32,933 nt of DNA from Planctomycetota bacterium (GTDB taxonomy: Bacteria; Planctomycetota; Planctomycetia; Pirellulales; UBA1268). Within the stretch, counting starts at the first letter, position 1; the number at the start of each line of letters is the position of its first letter. The DNA lies in assembly GCA_003669605.1 (NCBI GenBank), contig QWOP01000065.1, positions 1 through 32,933 on the forward strand. The letters run 5' to 3'. A model generated the notes under the pieces. It was given only the letters and a program-made list of their open reading frames with translations, did no database searches and was not told the origin of the DNA. A program made the position numbers and the translations under genes. Of this stretch, positions 7,121 through 15,732 are shown in pieces.

Positions 7121-7190
7121 CGGAGGCGGAGGTGGGAAGCGGAGGCGGAGGTGGGAAGCGGAAGCGGAGGCGGGAGGCGGAGGCGGGATA
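7121..7190. repeat. G/A-rich tandem repeat tract upstream of the pyrophosphatase gene
   Basis: A 19-base unit GAGGCGGAGGTGGGAAGCG is repeated exactly (7123-7141, 7142-7160) and degenerates into shorter GGCGGA/GGCGGGA copies to 7190. The plus strand is almost pure purine with many GG/GGG runs; the transcript of the downstream minus-strand gene would carry the C/T-rich copy. It fills most of the space between the ndk stop and the ppaC start. Confidence 0.8.
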
Positions 7191-7218
7191 GCGAAAAGGA
7201 AGACCTTTCCAGGGCCGT

Positions 7219-7680
7219 TCAGACCTCCCCGGGAGCTTGCAGCCAGTGTGCCAGCGACGGCTTCCAGGACTGCATCTCGTCGGGCTTGAAGTACAAGGCG
7301 ACCTCGCGGGCGGCCGATTCGGGCGAATCGGAGGCGTGGACCAGATTCATCTGGCGGCTCGCGCTATAGTCGCCACGGATCGTGCCCGCGGCGGCTTTCA
7401 AGCCACTGGTGGCACCGAGCATCTCGCGGACCACGCGGATCACCTCCGGACCGGCAAACACAGTCGCCACGACAGGGGAGGCGGTGATGAATTCCTCGAG
7501 CCCCGGATAAAACGGCTTGGAAACGTGTTCGGCGTAGTGCTGCTTGGCCAGAGCGGGCGTCACTCGCATCATCTTCATCGCCACCAACCGCAGCCCCTTT
7601 TCCTCAAACCTAGCCAGGATCTTGCCGGTCAATCCACGTTCCAGGCAGTCGGGCTTCAACATTACAAACGTCAGTTCCAT
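7219..7680 (-). CDS. ndk: Nucleoside diphosphate kinase
   Basis: This enzyme transfers the gamma phosphate of ATP to other NDPs through a phosphohistidine. The 153-residue product opens MELTFVMLKPDCLERGL, which contains the conserved Lys for the phosphate, continues with HYAEHVSKPFYPGLEEF and ends with the active-site segment NLVHASDSPESA (His about residue 115). ATG 7680 was chosen because the family starts immediately before this Lys segment; the longer frame to 7728 adds an unrelated sequence. The Nudix gene lies 112 bases upstream and the pyrophosphatase 126 bases downstream on the same strand. The length is normal and all key residues are present. Confidence 0.96.
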   Translation of the reverse strand: MELTFVMLKPDCLERGLTGKILARFEEKGLRLVAMKMMRVTPALAKQHYAEHVSKPFYPGLEEFITASPVVATVFAGPEVIRVVREMLGATSGLKAAAGTIRGDYSASRQMNLVHASDSPESAAREVALYFKPDEMQSWKPSLAHWLQAPGEV

Positions 7681-7792
7681 CGCGTCAAAACTCCGAAAGA
7701 GGGGCTTCGCGGCACAGTTGCCGACCACGGGTGGGAGAGTCTACGCCCCCGTTCGCCGGGCTCACAACCCGAAACCGACGCTCTTTCGGCGT

Positions 7793-8296
7793 TCATTCGG
7801 CGGAAACATCGTCGCCTCGGGGAGCGAGCACCCCGGGCAATGCGCCAGCCTGGACTGCGAGGAGAAACTCCCGATTGCCATCGAGCAGCGCGGTCTCGGC
7901 GAGCAACTCCTCGATCGACAACCAGAAGATCGCATCGACCTCGATGGGATGAGGGACCAGATCGGCTTCGGGGGCCATCTCCACCGTCCACCACGCAAGC
8001 CCGGTGCCCCAGGGGGTGACGCTCCGCCAGACGCACGCCACCGCCCGCACCTCCACCGCCAGTTCCTCGCGGCACTCCCGCTCCACCGCCTCGTGCTCGG
8101 CCTCACCGGCTTCGATATGCCCACCGGGGAAACAGACCCGCCCCGGCGCCGCCACTGCCCTTCCCCGGCGGATGGCCAGGAACATCCCCCCCCGTTGGGC
8201 CACCGCCACCACCCCCCGCTTCACGATCGGCACGCCAGAGCCGCATCCTCCCGAACCGGTGCTTCCGGGACGCGGCGCGGACGGATCGTGGCTCAC
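7793..8296 (-). CDS. Nudix hydrolase, MutT-like
   Basis: This family hydrolyses nucleoside diphosphates linked to another group; some members clear oxidised nucleotides. The Nudix box is complete: GHIEAGEAEHEAVERECREE matches G-x5-E-x7-R-E-x2-E-E, followed by the usual strand and VWRSVTPWGTGLAWWTVEM. The 167-residue product has a 25-residue Ser/Gly/Pro-rich start that is likely disordered. GTG 8296 is supported by GGAGAA about 7 bases upstream. Substrate cannot be told from the sequence. Its position before ndk and a pyrophosphatase suggests a nucleotide-pool role. Confidence 0.9.
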   Translation of the reverse strand: MSHDPSAPRPGSTGSGGCGSGVPIVKRGVVAVAQRGGMFLAIRRGRAVAAPGRVCFPGGHIEAGEAEHEAVERECREELAVEVRAVACVWRSVTPWGTGLAWWTVEMAPEADLVPHPIEVDAIFWLSIEELLAETALLDGNREFLLAVQAGALPGVLAPRGDDVSAE

Positions 8297-8453
8297 AGGC
8301 AGTTCTCCGCAGGATCAGCCCACAGGCTCCGGGAGAGACGTCCCCGGCGGGAGCAGTGAAAGCCGATCTATCGAACAGGAAAATACGCAAACCGGAGCCT
8401 TAGACTACCATGGGCCCATTTGCGAACCTTCCCCCCCGGAAGACAAGCCGACG

Positions 8454-10430
8454 ATGGATATGTCCCCACCTGACAAGTCCCCAGTTGAAAAGCCCCATTC
8501 CGAGAGGGGCTCCCCAAAACCAATGGCCGGACGCCCCTTGGGGCTGCCCGCCATCATCATGCTCATCTTGGCGGCGATCGCTCTGGTGACGCTTGTCCTC
8601 CGCGAACAAGCGGGCGTACCGGCGGCGGTCAGTTACGACGAGTTCGTCCGCCAGGCCAAGGGGGGCAACGTCGCCGAGGTGGAGATCTCGGGCAACACCC
8701 TGCGCGGTGAATTCAAGACGGCCATCGGCGGCACCGGTGAGGTCGGCGGTGCCGCTCCGAAGGAGTTCCACCTGGAACTCTCCCCGTACATCGGCGAGGG
8801 GCTCAACGAGTTGCTCCTCAAGTCGGGAGTCCGCACCACTGTCCGCCAACCGACCGACGGCACCGGACTGTTGCTGGGCCTCTACATGCTCGTGCCGCTG
8901 TTGCTGATGGCCGGGTTCTGGATGACGCTCCGCCGCGCCCGCGATCCGCTCGGTGGTTCCGGGTTTCTGGGCGGATTTAGCAAGTCTCCCGCCAAACGGT
9001 ACGGCACCACCGACAAGCAGGTGACGTTTGCCGATGTCGCGGGACTCGATCAGGTGAAAGAGGATCTGATGGAGATCGTCGAGTTCCTCAAAGATCCCCG
9101 CAAGTTTCAGCGCCTCGGTGGCCGGGTGCCGAAGGGGGTGCTCCTCATGGGACCACCAGGCACTGGCAAGACACTGCTCGCCAGGGCGGTCGCTGGCGAG
9201 GCCGGAGCCCCCTTCTTCTCCATCTCGGGCAGCGAATTCATCCAGATGTTCGTCGGCGTGGGCGCCTCGCGGGTCCGCGACATGTTCAAGACCGCCAAGG
9301 ATGCCTCGCCGGCAATTCTCTTCATTGACGAGATCGATGCCGTTGGCCGACACCGCGGCACCGGACTGGGCGGGGGACACGACGAACGGGAGCAGACGCT
9401 CAATCAGATCCTCTCCGAGATGGATGGCTTCAGTCCCTCTGAAAGCGTGATCGTGCTCGCGGCGACCAACCGCCCCGACGTCCTCGATCCGGCGCTCCTG
9501 CGACCGGGCCGCTTCGACCGTCATGTCACCGTCGACCGCCCCAACCAGAAAGCCAGGCTGGCCCTTTTCCGCGTCCACACCCGCAAAGTACCGCTTGCTG
9601 CCGATGTCGATCTCGATCGGCTGGCCAACGGCACGGTGGGCTTGACCGGCGCCGACATCCGCAATCTTGTCAACGAGGCGGCCCTCTGGGCGACGCGCCA
9701 CGACAAGGATGCAGTCGATTCCTCCGACTTCGACTACGCACGCGATAAGGTCCTGATGGGACCAAAGCGTGAGGAAGTGCTCGTCGGCCGGGAGAAAACG
9801 ATGACCGCCTACCACGAGGCGGGGCATGCCCTCGGCTCTTGGCTCCTCCCCGGCGTCGACAAACTCCACAAGGTGACGATCATCCCCCGCGGTCGGGCCC
9901 TGGGAGTCACGCAACTGGTGCCGGAAGAGGACCGGATGAACATCGGCCAATCCGACCTGGAAAACAGGCTGGTATTCATCCTCGCCGGACGCGCTGCGGA
10001 GAAGCTGGTGTTTGGCGAGTTCTCCGCCGGCGCTGAGAACGACCTCGTGCAGGCAACGCGCCTGGCGCGGCGGATGGTGGGCTACTGGGGGATGAGTGAG
10101 AAGGTCGGTCCGGTGGCCTGCCACGGTTCCAACGAGACTCCGTTCCTTGGCCGCGACGTCTACGAGCAGCGCGAGTTCAGCGACCACACCGCGCGGGTCA
10201 TCGACGACGAGGTGTCACGGATGCTCAGCGAGGCCGCCGACCGAGCGATGAAACTGCTTTCGGAGAACCGCCCCAAGCTCGACCTCCTGGCCGGTGAACT
10301 GGAGCGGCGCGAGATGCTCGACGACACCGAGGTGGTTGATATCATCGGCCCCGCCACCCCCCGCCGTCCCATCGAGAACGCCACGCCCCCCCAACAGCAG
10401 GCTCCGGATTCCCCTTCCTCACCACTTTGA
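8454..10430 (+). CDS. ftsH: ATP-dependent zinc metalloprotease FtsH
   Basis: FtsH is a membrane-bound hexameric AAA+ protease that degrades misfolded membrane proteins and short-lived regulators. The 658-residue product has a first membrane helix (about residues 29-49), a periplasmic FtsH-ext domain with [18 protein letters not shown], a second helix (about 138-159), an AAA+ domain with Walker A GPPGTGKT (233-240), Walker [10 protein letters not shown], the pore motif [11 protein letters not shown], the [11 protein letters not shown], and the M41 peptidase with the zinc site HEAGH (454-458) and third-ligand region [13 protein letters not shown] 8454 precedes a Pro/Ser-rich cytoplasmic tail; ATG 8460 is an alternative, and no strong ribosome site separates them. 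The C-terminus ends in a short Pro/Gln/Ser tail. A Dabb gene follows after 12 bases. Confidence 0.96.
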   Translation: MDMSPPDKSPVEKPHSERGSPKPMAGRPLGLPAIIMLILAAIALVTLVLREQAGVPAAVSYDEFVRQAKGGNVAEVEISGNTLRGEFKTAIGGTGEVGGAAPKEFHLELSPYIGEGLNELLLKSGVRTTVRQPTDGTGLLLGLYMLVPLLLMAGFWMTLRRARDPLGGSGFLGGFSKSPAKRYGTTDKQVTFADVAGLDQVKEDLMEIVEFLKDPRKFQRLGGRVPKGVLLMGPPGTGKTLLARAVAGEAGAPFFSISGSEFIQMFVGVGASRVRDMFKTAKDASPAILFIDEIDAVGRHRGTGLGGGHDEREQTLNQILSEMDGFSPSESVIVLAATNRPDVLDPALLRPGRFDRHVTVDRPNQKARLALFRVHTRKVPLAADVDLDRLANGTVGLTGADIRNLVNEAALWATRHDKDAVDSSDFDYARDKVLMGPKREEVLVGREKTMTAYHEAGHALGSWLLPGVDKLHKVTIIPRGRALGVTQLVPEEDRMNIGQSDLENRLVFILAGRAAEKLVFGEFSAGAENDLVQATRLARRMVGYWGMSEKVGPVACHGSNETPFLGRDVYEQREFSDHTARVIDDEVSRMLSEAADRAMKLLSENRPKLDLLAGELERREMLDDTEVVDIIGPATPRRPIENATPPQQQAPDSPSSPL

Positions 10431-10442
10431 TTCCTCCCCTCG

Positions 10443-10772
10443 ATGCTCGCACACTCCGTCTTCTTCAGACTCAAAGACCGCTCGCAGGCCTCGATCGACA
10501 GACTGGTCGATGGCTGCCGTGAACACCTCGCCGGCCATCCGGGTGAGGTGCTGTTCGCCGTCGGCACCGCTTCGGTGTACGACCGGCAGGTGAACGACCG
10601 GGATTGGCAGGTGGCGCTGCACATCGTCTTCGACTCGCACGCCTCCCACGACTCCTATCAGCAGGCGCTGCGGCACGAACTGTTTATCGCCGCCCATGCC
10701 GAGACATGGGCTCAGGTCCGCATTTTCGACGCCGATCTCTCGGTCTGCGACGCCTCGCCGCGCCAGCGCTGA
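10443..10772 (+). CDS. Dabb-family (stress-responsive alpha-beta barrel) protein
   Basis: The 109-residue product matches the Dabb fold, a small ferredoxin-like dimer. It starts LAHSVFFRLKDRSQASIDRLVDGC, has the middle VLFAVGTASVYDRQVNDRDWQVALHIVFDS and ends with the helix SYQQALRHELFIAAHAETWAQVRIFD, typical of the family's H-x-V-x-F/W-x-L opening and the Y-x-x-H-x-x-H/F motif near the end. Biochemical function is unknown for most members. It follows ftsH by 12 bases and is probably co-transcribed. The next gene downstream converges on it. Confidence 0.85.
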   Translation: MLAHSVFFRLKDRSQASIDRLVDGCREHLAGHPGEVLFAVGTASVYDRQVNDRDWQVALHIVFDSHASHDSYQQALRHELFIAAHAETWAQVRIFDADLSVCDASPRQR

Positions 10773-10779
10773 CTGGCCG

Positions 10780-11484
10780 TCACACCACCCGGCAGCGCGA
10801 GAGGGCGATGCGGCCGCCGAAGCACACGTCGACATCACCCCCTGCCACGCGCGGACGGTCGTGATACCGGGCGGAGTATTGCCAGCCGCCGCTGGTCTCC
10901 CGGAATCCGAGGCCCAGCGGCGACGGATCGACAGGGCACTCCACCACCGCGGGTTCCAAGTGATCTCCCGCAGCGTTCTGCGGCGGATCGGGCAGGTTGA
11001 CGTTCCAGAACTCACCCGGCGCCAGGTCGATAGTCTCAAGCAGCCCGAGAACGCGGACCAACCAAGCCTCGGCCTGCTGCCAGTTGATCTCTGTGCCGCG
11101 GCGGTACTGTGAGGCAGCGATCGCCCGCCGGCCGTGGAGCGCCGCCTCCCGGGCAGCTGCCACCGTGCCCGAATGATGGGTGTCGATTCCCAGATTGCCG
11201 CCGGCGTTGATGCCGGAGAGAACAATCGATGCCTCCGGGACGATCACCGCCAGGGCAACCCGCGTGCAGTCTGCCGGCGTCCCGTCGACGGCGTAGCGGT
11301 CAGGCCCGATGGTGTGGACAACCAGCGGCCGGTCTGTCGTCACCCGGTGGGCGCCCCCCGAATGACAGACTGTCGGCGCCACGACCACCAGTCGGCCTCC
11401 CAGACACGCCGCCGCCGACGCCAGCGCCACCAGCCCCGGTGCACCGATGCCATCGTCGTTGGTGAGGACAATAGTGAGACTCAT
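10780..11484 (-). CDS. surE: 5'/3'-nucleotidase SurE
   Basis: SurE removes phosphate from nucleoside monophosphates. The 234-residue product begins with the metal-binding motif VLTNDDGIGAPG (Asp10-Asp11) and has the conserved SGINAGGNLG followed by HHSGTVAAAREAALHG, where the Ser and Asn help bind metal and phosphate. A later WNVNLPD segment is also typical. The ATG overlaps the stop of the purine nucleoside phosphorylase gene by four bases (ATGA), so the pair is coupled: SurE can make nucleosides that the phosphorylase splits. The longer open frame upstream overlaps that gene and is noise. It converges with the Dabb gene, leaving seven bases between. Confidence 0.94.
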   Translation of the reverse strand: MSLTIVLTNDDGIGAPGLVALASAAACLGGRLVVVAPTVCHSGGAHRVTTDRPLVVHTIGPDRYAVDGTPADCTRVALAVIVPEASIVLSGINAGGNLGIDTHHSGTVAAAREAALHGRRAIAASQYRRGTEINWQQAEAWLVRVLGLLETIDLAPGEFWNVNLPDPPQNAAGDHLEPAVVECPVDPSPLGLGFRETSGGWQYSARYHDRPRVAGGDVDVCFGGRIALSRCRVV

Positions 11485-12329
11485 GATGCCGAGGCTCCAG
11501 TTGATGCCGAGACGGCGTCCTCGGCCAGAGCGGCCAGGATCGCCCACACACCATCCGACGCCGTGGCCGCCAGCCGGCAGACATCATCGGCATCGGTCTC
11601 CTGCGGCGCGTCGGGGCGGGCGACATTGGTAACCACGGACACCGCTGCCACATCCACCCCCAGCCGCCGGGCCGCAATCGCCTCCGGCACTGTCGACATC
11701 CCCACTGCATCGGCGCCGAACCGAAGCAGCATGCGGTATTCGGATCTCGTTTCGTAACTCGGGCCGAGGAGCCGCGCGTAGACCCCAGTCTGGGCCGGAA
11801 CGCCGGCGCGGCGGGAAGCCGCCAGTGCCAAGTGCACCAGCCGCGGCGGATACCACCCAGCCGATCGGCAACCCCCGGCTGTCATTGCTGCGCCATCAGC
11901 GGGGCGCTGGACGAAATCGAGATGATCCTCAACGATCAGCAGATCTCCGCTGCGCATCTCCGGGCGGAGGCCGCCAGAGGCATTGGTGAGGAGGATCGTC
12001 CGCGCCCCGAGGGCCACAAGCAGTTCAATGCCGCGGGTGATCGTGGCGTCGTCGAATCCTTCGTAGGCGTGCACCCGTCCCTGGAGAGCCACAACCGGAC
12101 AGGAGCCCACCAGGCCGGAGGCGATCATCCCGGCGTGACCGGTGGCAGTCGATCCCGGAAGCCATCCGCTGGCCGTGCTGGACAGGAGCCGGAGATGGTC
12201 AAAACGGTGGACAATCTCGCCGAGCCCGGTACCGAGGACGACCCCGAGAATCGCGCCCCTGCCGCCGGCTGCCACCACCCGTGCTGCTGCCTCCACTGCT
12301 TCTCTCCGCAATCGCCCCTCCGCTGGCAT
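11481..12329 (-). CDS. punA: Purine nucleoside phosphorylase (trimeric, class I)
   Basis: This enzyme splits purine nucleosides with phosphate into base and ribose-1-phosphate. The 282-residue product shows the phosphate loop VLGTGLGEI, LQGRVHAYEGF (the GR-x-H-x-YEG signature), LLTNASGGL, DHLDF, the base-pocket region GPSYETRSEYRML and GADAVGMSTVPEAI, and VSVVTN with the following base-binding segment. The length fits the trimeric low-molecular-mass type, not the hexameric DeoD type. MTA phosphorylase is the nearest alternative. It is the first gene of a two-gene operon with surE, and dapA diverges from it. Confidence 0.92.
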   Translation of the reverse strand: MPAEGRLRREAVEAAARVVAAGGRGAILGVVLGTGLGEIVHRFDHLRLLSSTASGWLPGSTATGHAGMIASGLVGSCPVVALQGRVHAYEGFDDATITRGIELLVALGARTILLTNASGGLRPEMRSGDLLIVEDHLDFVQRPADGAAMTAGGCRSAGWYPPRLVHLALAASRRAGVPAQTGVYARLLGPSYETRSEYRMLLRFGADAVGMSTVPEAIAARRLGVDVAAVSVVTNVARPDAPQETDADDVCRLAATASDGVWAILAALAEDAVSASTGASAS

Positions 12330-12365
12330 GCCCGCTCCTTATCCTCCGCAGTTTGCCTGCGCCCT

Positions 12366-12394
12366 TTGCCGACTCCCTGAAAAACTCGTATTCT
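12366..12394 (+). promoter_or_regulatory. Possible sigma-70-type promoter for dapA
   Basis: TTGCCG (12366-12371) and TATTCT (12389-12394) are separated by 17 bases, four of six matches each, about 120 bases before the dapA start. It lies in the divergent space between the phosphorylase gene and dapA. Confidence 0.33.
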
Positions 12395-12514
12395 CGCCCC
12401 TTTGGGACGGGGCGCACACCCCCTCGGCACCAACCCGGTGTGGGTGGTGTTTCCCCGAGCCTGCCAGTCCCATTCTTCGAAATGCCCCTCTCCTTCCCCC
12501 CGAGACAAAGTCCG

Positions 12515-13444
12515 ATGCCGAGCCCAGTCGAGACGCCCAGCCAGACACCGAAACCCACCCGTGCGGAACGGTTCGCCGGGTTGTCGGTGGCGATCGTCAC
12601 TCCCTTCCGCGACGGCAGGATCGACTCCGGACGGCTCCGCGAACAGATCGAAGCCCAGATCACGGGGGGCGTGAGTTGCATCTGCCCAGTGGGGACCACT
12701 GGCGAATCGCCGACCCTCTCCCACGACGAACATGAGCGGGTGATCAAGGAGAGCATCCAGGCCGCCGCGGGGCGGATCCTCGTCATGCCCGGTACGGGAA
12801 GCAACTCCACCGCCGAGGCGGTGCGGCTCACGAAATGCGCCGCCAAGGAGGGTGCCAATGCCGCCCTCGTCGTCGGCCCTTACTACAATCGCCCCACACA
12901 ACAGGGCATTTACGAACACTTCAAGGCGCTCGCCGAAGCGGTCGAGATCCCCATCTGCGTCTACAACATCCCCGCACGGACTGGGCGGAACATTGAGCCG
13001 GAGACGATCATCCGCCTCGCCGAACTGCCGGGGATCGCGATGGTCAAGGAAGCGACTGGGCTCATGGACCAAGCATCGCAGATTCTCGGCGCCACCGATC
13101 TGACGGTCCTCTCCGGCGACGACAGCATGACGCTGCCCCTGCTCTCCATCGGCGGCCGCGGCGTGATCAGCGTCGTTGGCAATCTCGTTCCGGCAGACAT
13201 GCGCGCCCTCATCGACGCCTTCGAGCAGGGTGACTTTGCCTTGGCGAGGCGTTGGCACCACCGTTTGTTCGGCCTGTGCCGCGACCTGCTAGGATTGGCG
13301 AGCAACCCGATTCCGATAAAAGCCGCGCTGGCGATGCTCGGACGCGACAGTGGTGAAGTACGGCTGCCGCTGGTGCCACTGGAGCCCGCGCAGGCCGACA
13401 AACTCCGCGCCGTCCTCATTGGCTATGGCCTGCCTGTATCCTGA
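12515..13444 (+). CDS. dapA: 4-hydroxy-tetrahydrodipicolinate synthase (DapA)
   Basis: DapA condenses pyruvate with aspartate semialdehyde, the first committed step to lysine and diaminopimelate. The 309-residue TIM barrel shows the pyruvate site GTTGESPTLSHDEH, GPYYNRPTQQGIYEHF, the proton-relay Tyr in YNIPARTGRNIEP (about residue 150, with the substrate-binding Arg after it), and the Schiff-base Lys in MVKEATG (about 178), then SGDDSMTLPLLSIGG. ATG 12515 gives a 24-residue Pro/Thr-rich lead-in; ATG 12482 is in frame and possible. Downstream genes follow with gaps of 18, -4, 24 and 21 bases, so it probably heads the operon of the STAS/ABC genes. Related pyruvate aldolases exist, but the residues fit DapA. 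Confidence 0.93.
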   Translation: MPSPVETPSQTPKPTRAERFAGLSVAIVTPFRDGRIDSGRLREQIEAQITGGVSCICPVGTTGESPTLSHDEHERVIKESIQAAAGRILVMPGTGSNSTAEAVRLTKCAAKEGANAALVVGPYYNRPTQQGIYEHFKALAEAVEIPICVYNIPARTGRNIEPETIIRLAELPGIAMVKEATGLMDQASQILGATDLTVLSGDDSMTLPLLSIGGRGVISVVGNLVPADMRALIDAFEQGDFALARRWHHRLFGLCRDLLGLASNPIPIKAALAMLGRDSGEVRLPLVPLEPAQADKLRAVLIGYGLPVS

Positions 13445-13462
13445 TTCCCACTGGCGGTACCC

Positions 13463-14800
13463 ATGGATCTGTCCATCGAGCGTCGCCCCGTTTTCGGGGC
13501 CGGAGGCGACACTTTCGATGACCGCATCGATCTTGTGGCCCGCGGCCGGATCGATATTGAGTCGGCGGAGGAACTTGAGGCCGCGGTCGACGAAGAACTC
13601 CGCCTCGGCCGGCACACCATCCGCCTCGACCTCACCGAAGTGGGCTTCCTCTCCTCCGCTGGCATCCGGGTGCTGTTCAACATCCACCGGGCCGCCAAGG
13701 CCACCGGCGGCAGTTGTCTGATCTCTGCCGCCAGCGAACCGATCACCCGCGTCCTCACGCTCGCCAGGCTGGCCCCGATCCTCATGGAGCAGCCTGTGGA
13801 GCAGCCTGTGGAGCCGGCTGTGGAGGCTGTCACTGCGGGCCACTCAGCACCATCCCTTCCCGCGACGGCGACGCCGCGACGAGGGATCGACCAGCGGATC
13901 GAGGGAATCCTCCTCACCGGCTGTGACTCCTCTGCGGCGGTGCCGGTTGATGGCTGCCTCCTCGGATCCTCGCCGTGGACCAATGGTCGCGCTGTCACTG
14001 ATCAGCCGCCGGTGAACGTTCTCCGCGCCGGTTTCGGCATCGGCATCGGCTGCTTTGCCGATGAAGGTCCGGCGGTCACCTCTGGGGGGGAACTGCTCGC
14101 TGCCTGCGGCGCCGTCTTTATTCGTCCGCCTCGTCCCTTCGCCGCCGCCGACTCAATCGTCGGCAGCGGCGACCATGTCCCGGCGGTCCGGGTCGCTGCG
14201 GGGCTCTTTTGGGAAGGCCTCCCCCGTGGCCTGAGTGGCTTCGAAGCGGCCGGCGACGAGACAGCCGTCCGAGTCGACGAACTCGTCAGCATCATCCTCG
14301 ACCGCGCCCAGGCCGATGTCGTGGCCGTGGTGATCGTCGCTGAGGTGCAGGGGCTGGTGGGAGCGGAATTGATCCGGCCGCTTGCCGAGGCCCTTTCCGA
14401 CGACCATCCCACCTCCGGCATTGCCGCCACCGCCGCCCGCTGGCTGTCGTTCTCGCGTGAGCCGGTCCATCCGGGCACAACGGCTGTCATCGTCGGGGTC
14501 GCCAGCCGCAACGCAACCGGGGCACTTGCCAGCTTCGTCCGTCCACTCGACGGCGCTGCCGCGGGAGCCGGTCCCACCACCTCCGGACACCTTCACGCCG
14601 CCATCTTTCCCCACCGTCCGTTGCGCCGGGGTGTCTCCGAACTGACGCCGATCATCGACGATCTGGCCGCCTCCGCCCCACTGGCGGTGATGCATCTCCT
14701 CGGCGATCCCCTGCCGGTGCTCGGATCGGGGCAGTCAGAACTGGTCCGCGGCGTCTGCTGGTTTGCCCCCCTCACCATCCGTGCCGGGACCGCTGGATGA
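13463..14800 (+). CDS. STAS-domain protein with uncharacterised C-terminal domain, linked to an ABC transporter
   Basis: The 445-residue product starts with an anti-sigma-antagonist-like STAS domain (residues 1-107) containing RIDIESAEELEAAVDEEL and the LDLTEVGFLSSAGIRVLF signature, where Ser residues occupy the site phosphorylated in SpoIIAA-like proteins. A short EQPVEQPVEPAVEA repeat linker (109-123) leads to a region of about 260 residues that begins VLRAGFGIGIGCF, includes VVIVAEVQGLVGAELIRP and ends just before the stop. I do not recognise that second domain. There are no membrane helices or signal peptide, so it is probably cytoplasmic. The stop overlaps the permease ATG by four bases, so the two are coupled; a regulatory role for the transporter is inference. 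dapA ends 18 bases upstream. Confidence 0.75.
   Translation: MDLSIERRPVFGAGGDTFDDRIDLVARGRIDIESAEELEAAVDEELRLGRHTIRLDLTEVGFLSSAGIRVLFNIHRAAKATGGSCLISAASEPITRVLTLARLAPILMEQPVEQPVEPAVEAVTAGHSAPSLPATATPRRGIDQRIEGILLTGCDSSAAVPVDGCLLGSSPWTNGRAVTDQPPVNVLRAGFGIGIGCFADEGPAVTSGGELLAACGAVFIRPPRPFAAADSIVGSGDHVPAVRVAAGLFWEGLPRGLSGFEAAGDETAVRVDELVSIILDRAQADVVAVVIVAEVQGLVGAELIRPLAEALSDDHPTSGIAATAARWLSFSREPVHPGTTAVIVGVASRNATGALASFVRPLDGAAAGAGPTTSGHLHAAIFPHRPLRRGVSELTPIIDDLAASAPLAVMHLLGDPLPVLGSGQSELVRGVCWFAPLTIRAGTAG
13787..13822 (+). repeat. 12-bp tandem repeat encoding a Glu-Gln-Pro-Val linker
   Basis: GAGCAGCCTGTG occurs twice exactly and a third time with two changes (GAGCCGGCTGTG). It encodes the hinge between the STAS domain and the second domain of the surrounding gene, so length variation between strains would be tolerated. 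Confidence 0.75.
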
Positions 14801-15708
14801 TCACACTTCTCACGACTTGGACGTTCGGCGTCACCCTGGGCTTCGTGGCCTTGGGAGTGTTTGTCAGTTACCGGTTGTTCGCCTTCCCGGACATCACCAC
14901 CGACGGGTCATTCACGCTCGGCGCGGTGGTGACGACAGTCCTCCTGGTCGCCGGCCACCATCCACTTCCCGCCACGCTGGCCGGCGCCGCCGCTGGCGCC
15001 ATGGCCGGCAGTTGCACCGGAATGCTCCATGCCCTGTTGGGAATCGAGCCCTTACTGGCGGGCATCCTCATGACAACGGCGCTGGCGAGTGTGAACCTCG
15101 TCATCCTCGGCCGCAGCAACGTCCCCTTAAGCGGAGTCCCCACGGTCCTCGACAGGGCCGAAGCGGTGATCCTACCGCTCACCCAGGCACTTGGTTTCAC
15201 CGATTCCGCCACGGAGGCAGCCAGACTCTTGGCGGTGCTCGCGGCCGCCATGCTTGCCGTGCTCATTCTCTACCTCTTCTTCCGCACCAGTCTCGGCACG
15301 GCGATGCGGGCCGGCGGCGACACCCCGACGATGGCCCGCGCACTGGGGCGCAACACCAGCCTGCTGACGGTCGCCGGACTGGCAATCGCCAATGCACTGG
15401 TGGCACTCTCCGGAGCGCTCGTCGCCCAGGTGCAAGGGTTTGCCGACGTGCAGATGGGGATCGGGATGGTGGTCTGGGGAATGGCCAGCGTGTACCTCGG
15501 GGCAGCGCTGGTCGGACCGGTGCGGCTGGGAGGGGCGCTACTTGCCACTGTTGCCGGCAGCATCACCTTCCGCCTGCTCGTCGCGGCGGCACTCCGGGCC
15601 GGGCTCGATCCCGACTGGCTCAAACTTGCCACCGCAGTCGTCGTTTTGGCGGCCTTGGTAGCCCCCCGTTTTCTCTCCCACCGTCCCCAGGCTTCCGCCG
15701 CACGCTAG
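14797..15708 (+). CDS. ABC transporter permease, TrpY-like (COG4120 type)
   Basis: This 303-residue protein has about eight hydrophobic helices and the family's opening TLGFVALGVFVSYRLFAFPDITTDGSFTLGA, in which the FPD-x-T-x-[DE]-GSF motif is characteristic of this branched-chain-like permease group. Later IEPLLAGILMTTALASVNL and the coupling-helix area GTAMRAGGDTPTMARALGRN are also typical. It forms the membrane pore with the following ATPase. Related systems import tryptophan, other amino acids or unknown solutes; substrate cannot be read from sequence. Translation is coupled to the STAS gene through ATGA. Confidence 0.88.
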   Translation: MITLLTTWTFGVTLGFVALGVFVSYRLFAFPDITTDGSFTLGAVVTTVLLVAGHHPLPATLAGAAAGAMAGSCTGMLHALLGIEPLLAGILMTTALASVNLVILGRSNVPLSGVPTVLDRAEAVILPLTQALGFTDSATEAARLLAVLAAAMLAVLILYLFFRTSLGTAMRAGGDTPTMARALGRNTSLLTVAGLAIANALVALSGALVAQVQGFADVQMGIGMVVWGMASVYLGAALVGPVRLGGALLATVAGSITFRLLVAAALRAGLDPDWLKLATAVVVLAALVAPRFLSHRPQASAAR

Positions 15709-15732
15709 TTCCCCTTTCTCCAACAGCCGACC

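Noticed and set aside
7121..7190. Repeat tract considered as a CRISPR array
   Set aside because: Repeat units are adjacent without unique spacers and are low-complexity GGCGGA runs.
8400..10187. 595-codon minus-strand open frame
   Set aside because: Shadow of ftsH, which has all catalytic motifs on the plus strand.
11481..12329. Purine nucleoside phosphorylase considered as MTA phosphorylase
   Set aside because: The pocket region and overlap with surE fit general purine salvage; MTA-specific residues were not recognisable, though the alternative is not excluded.
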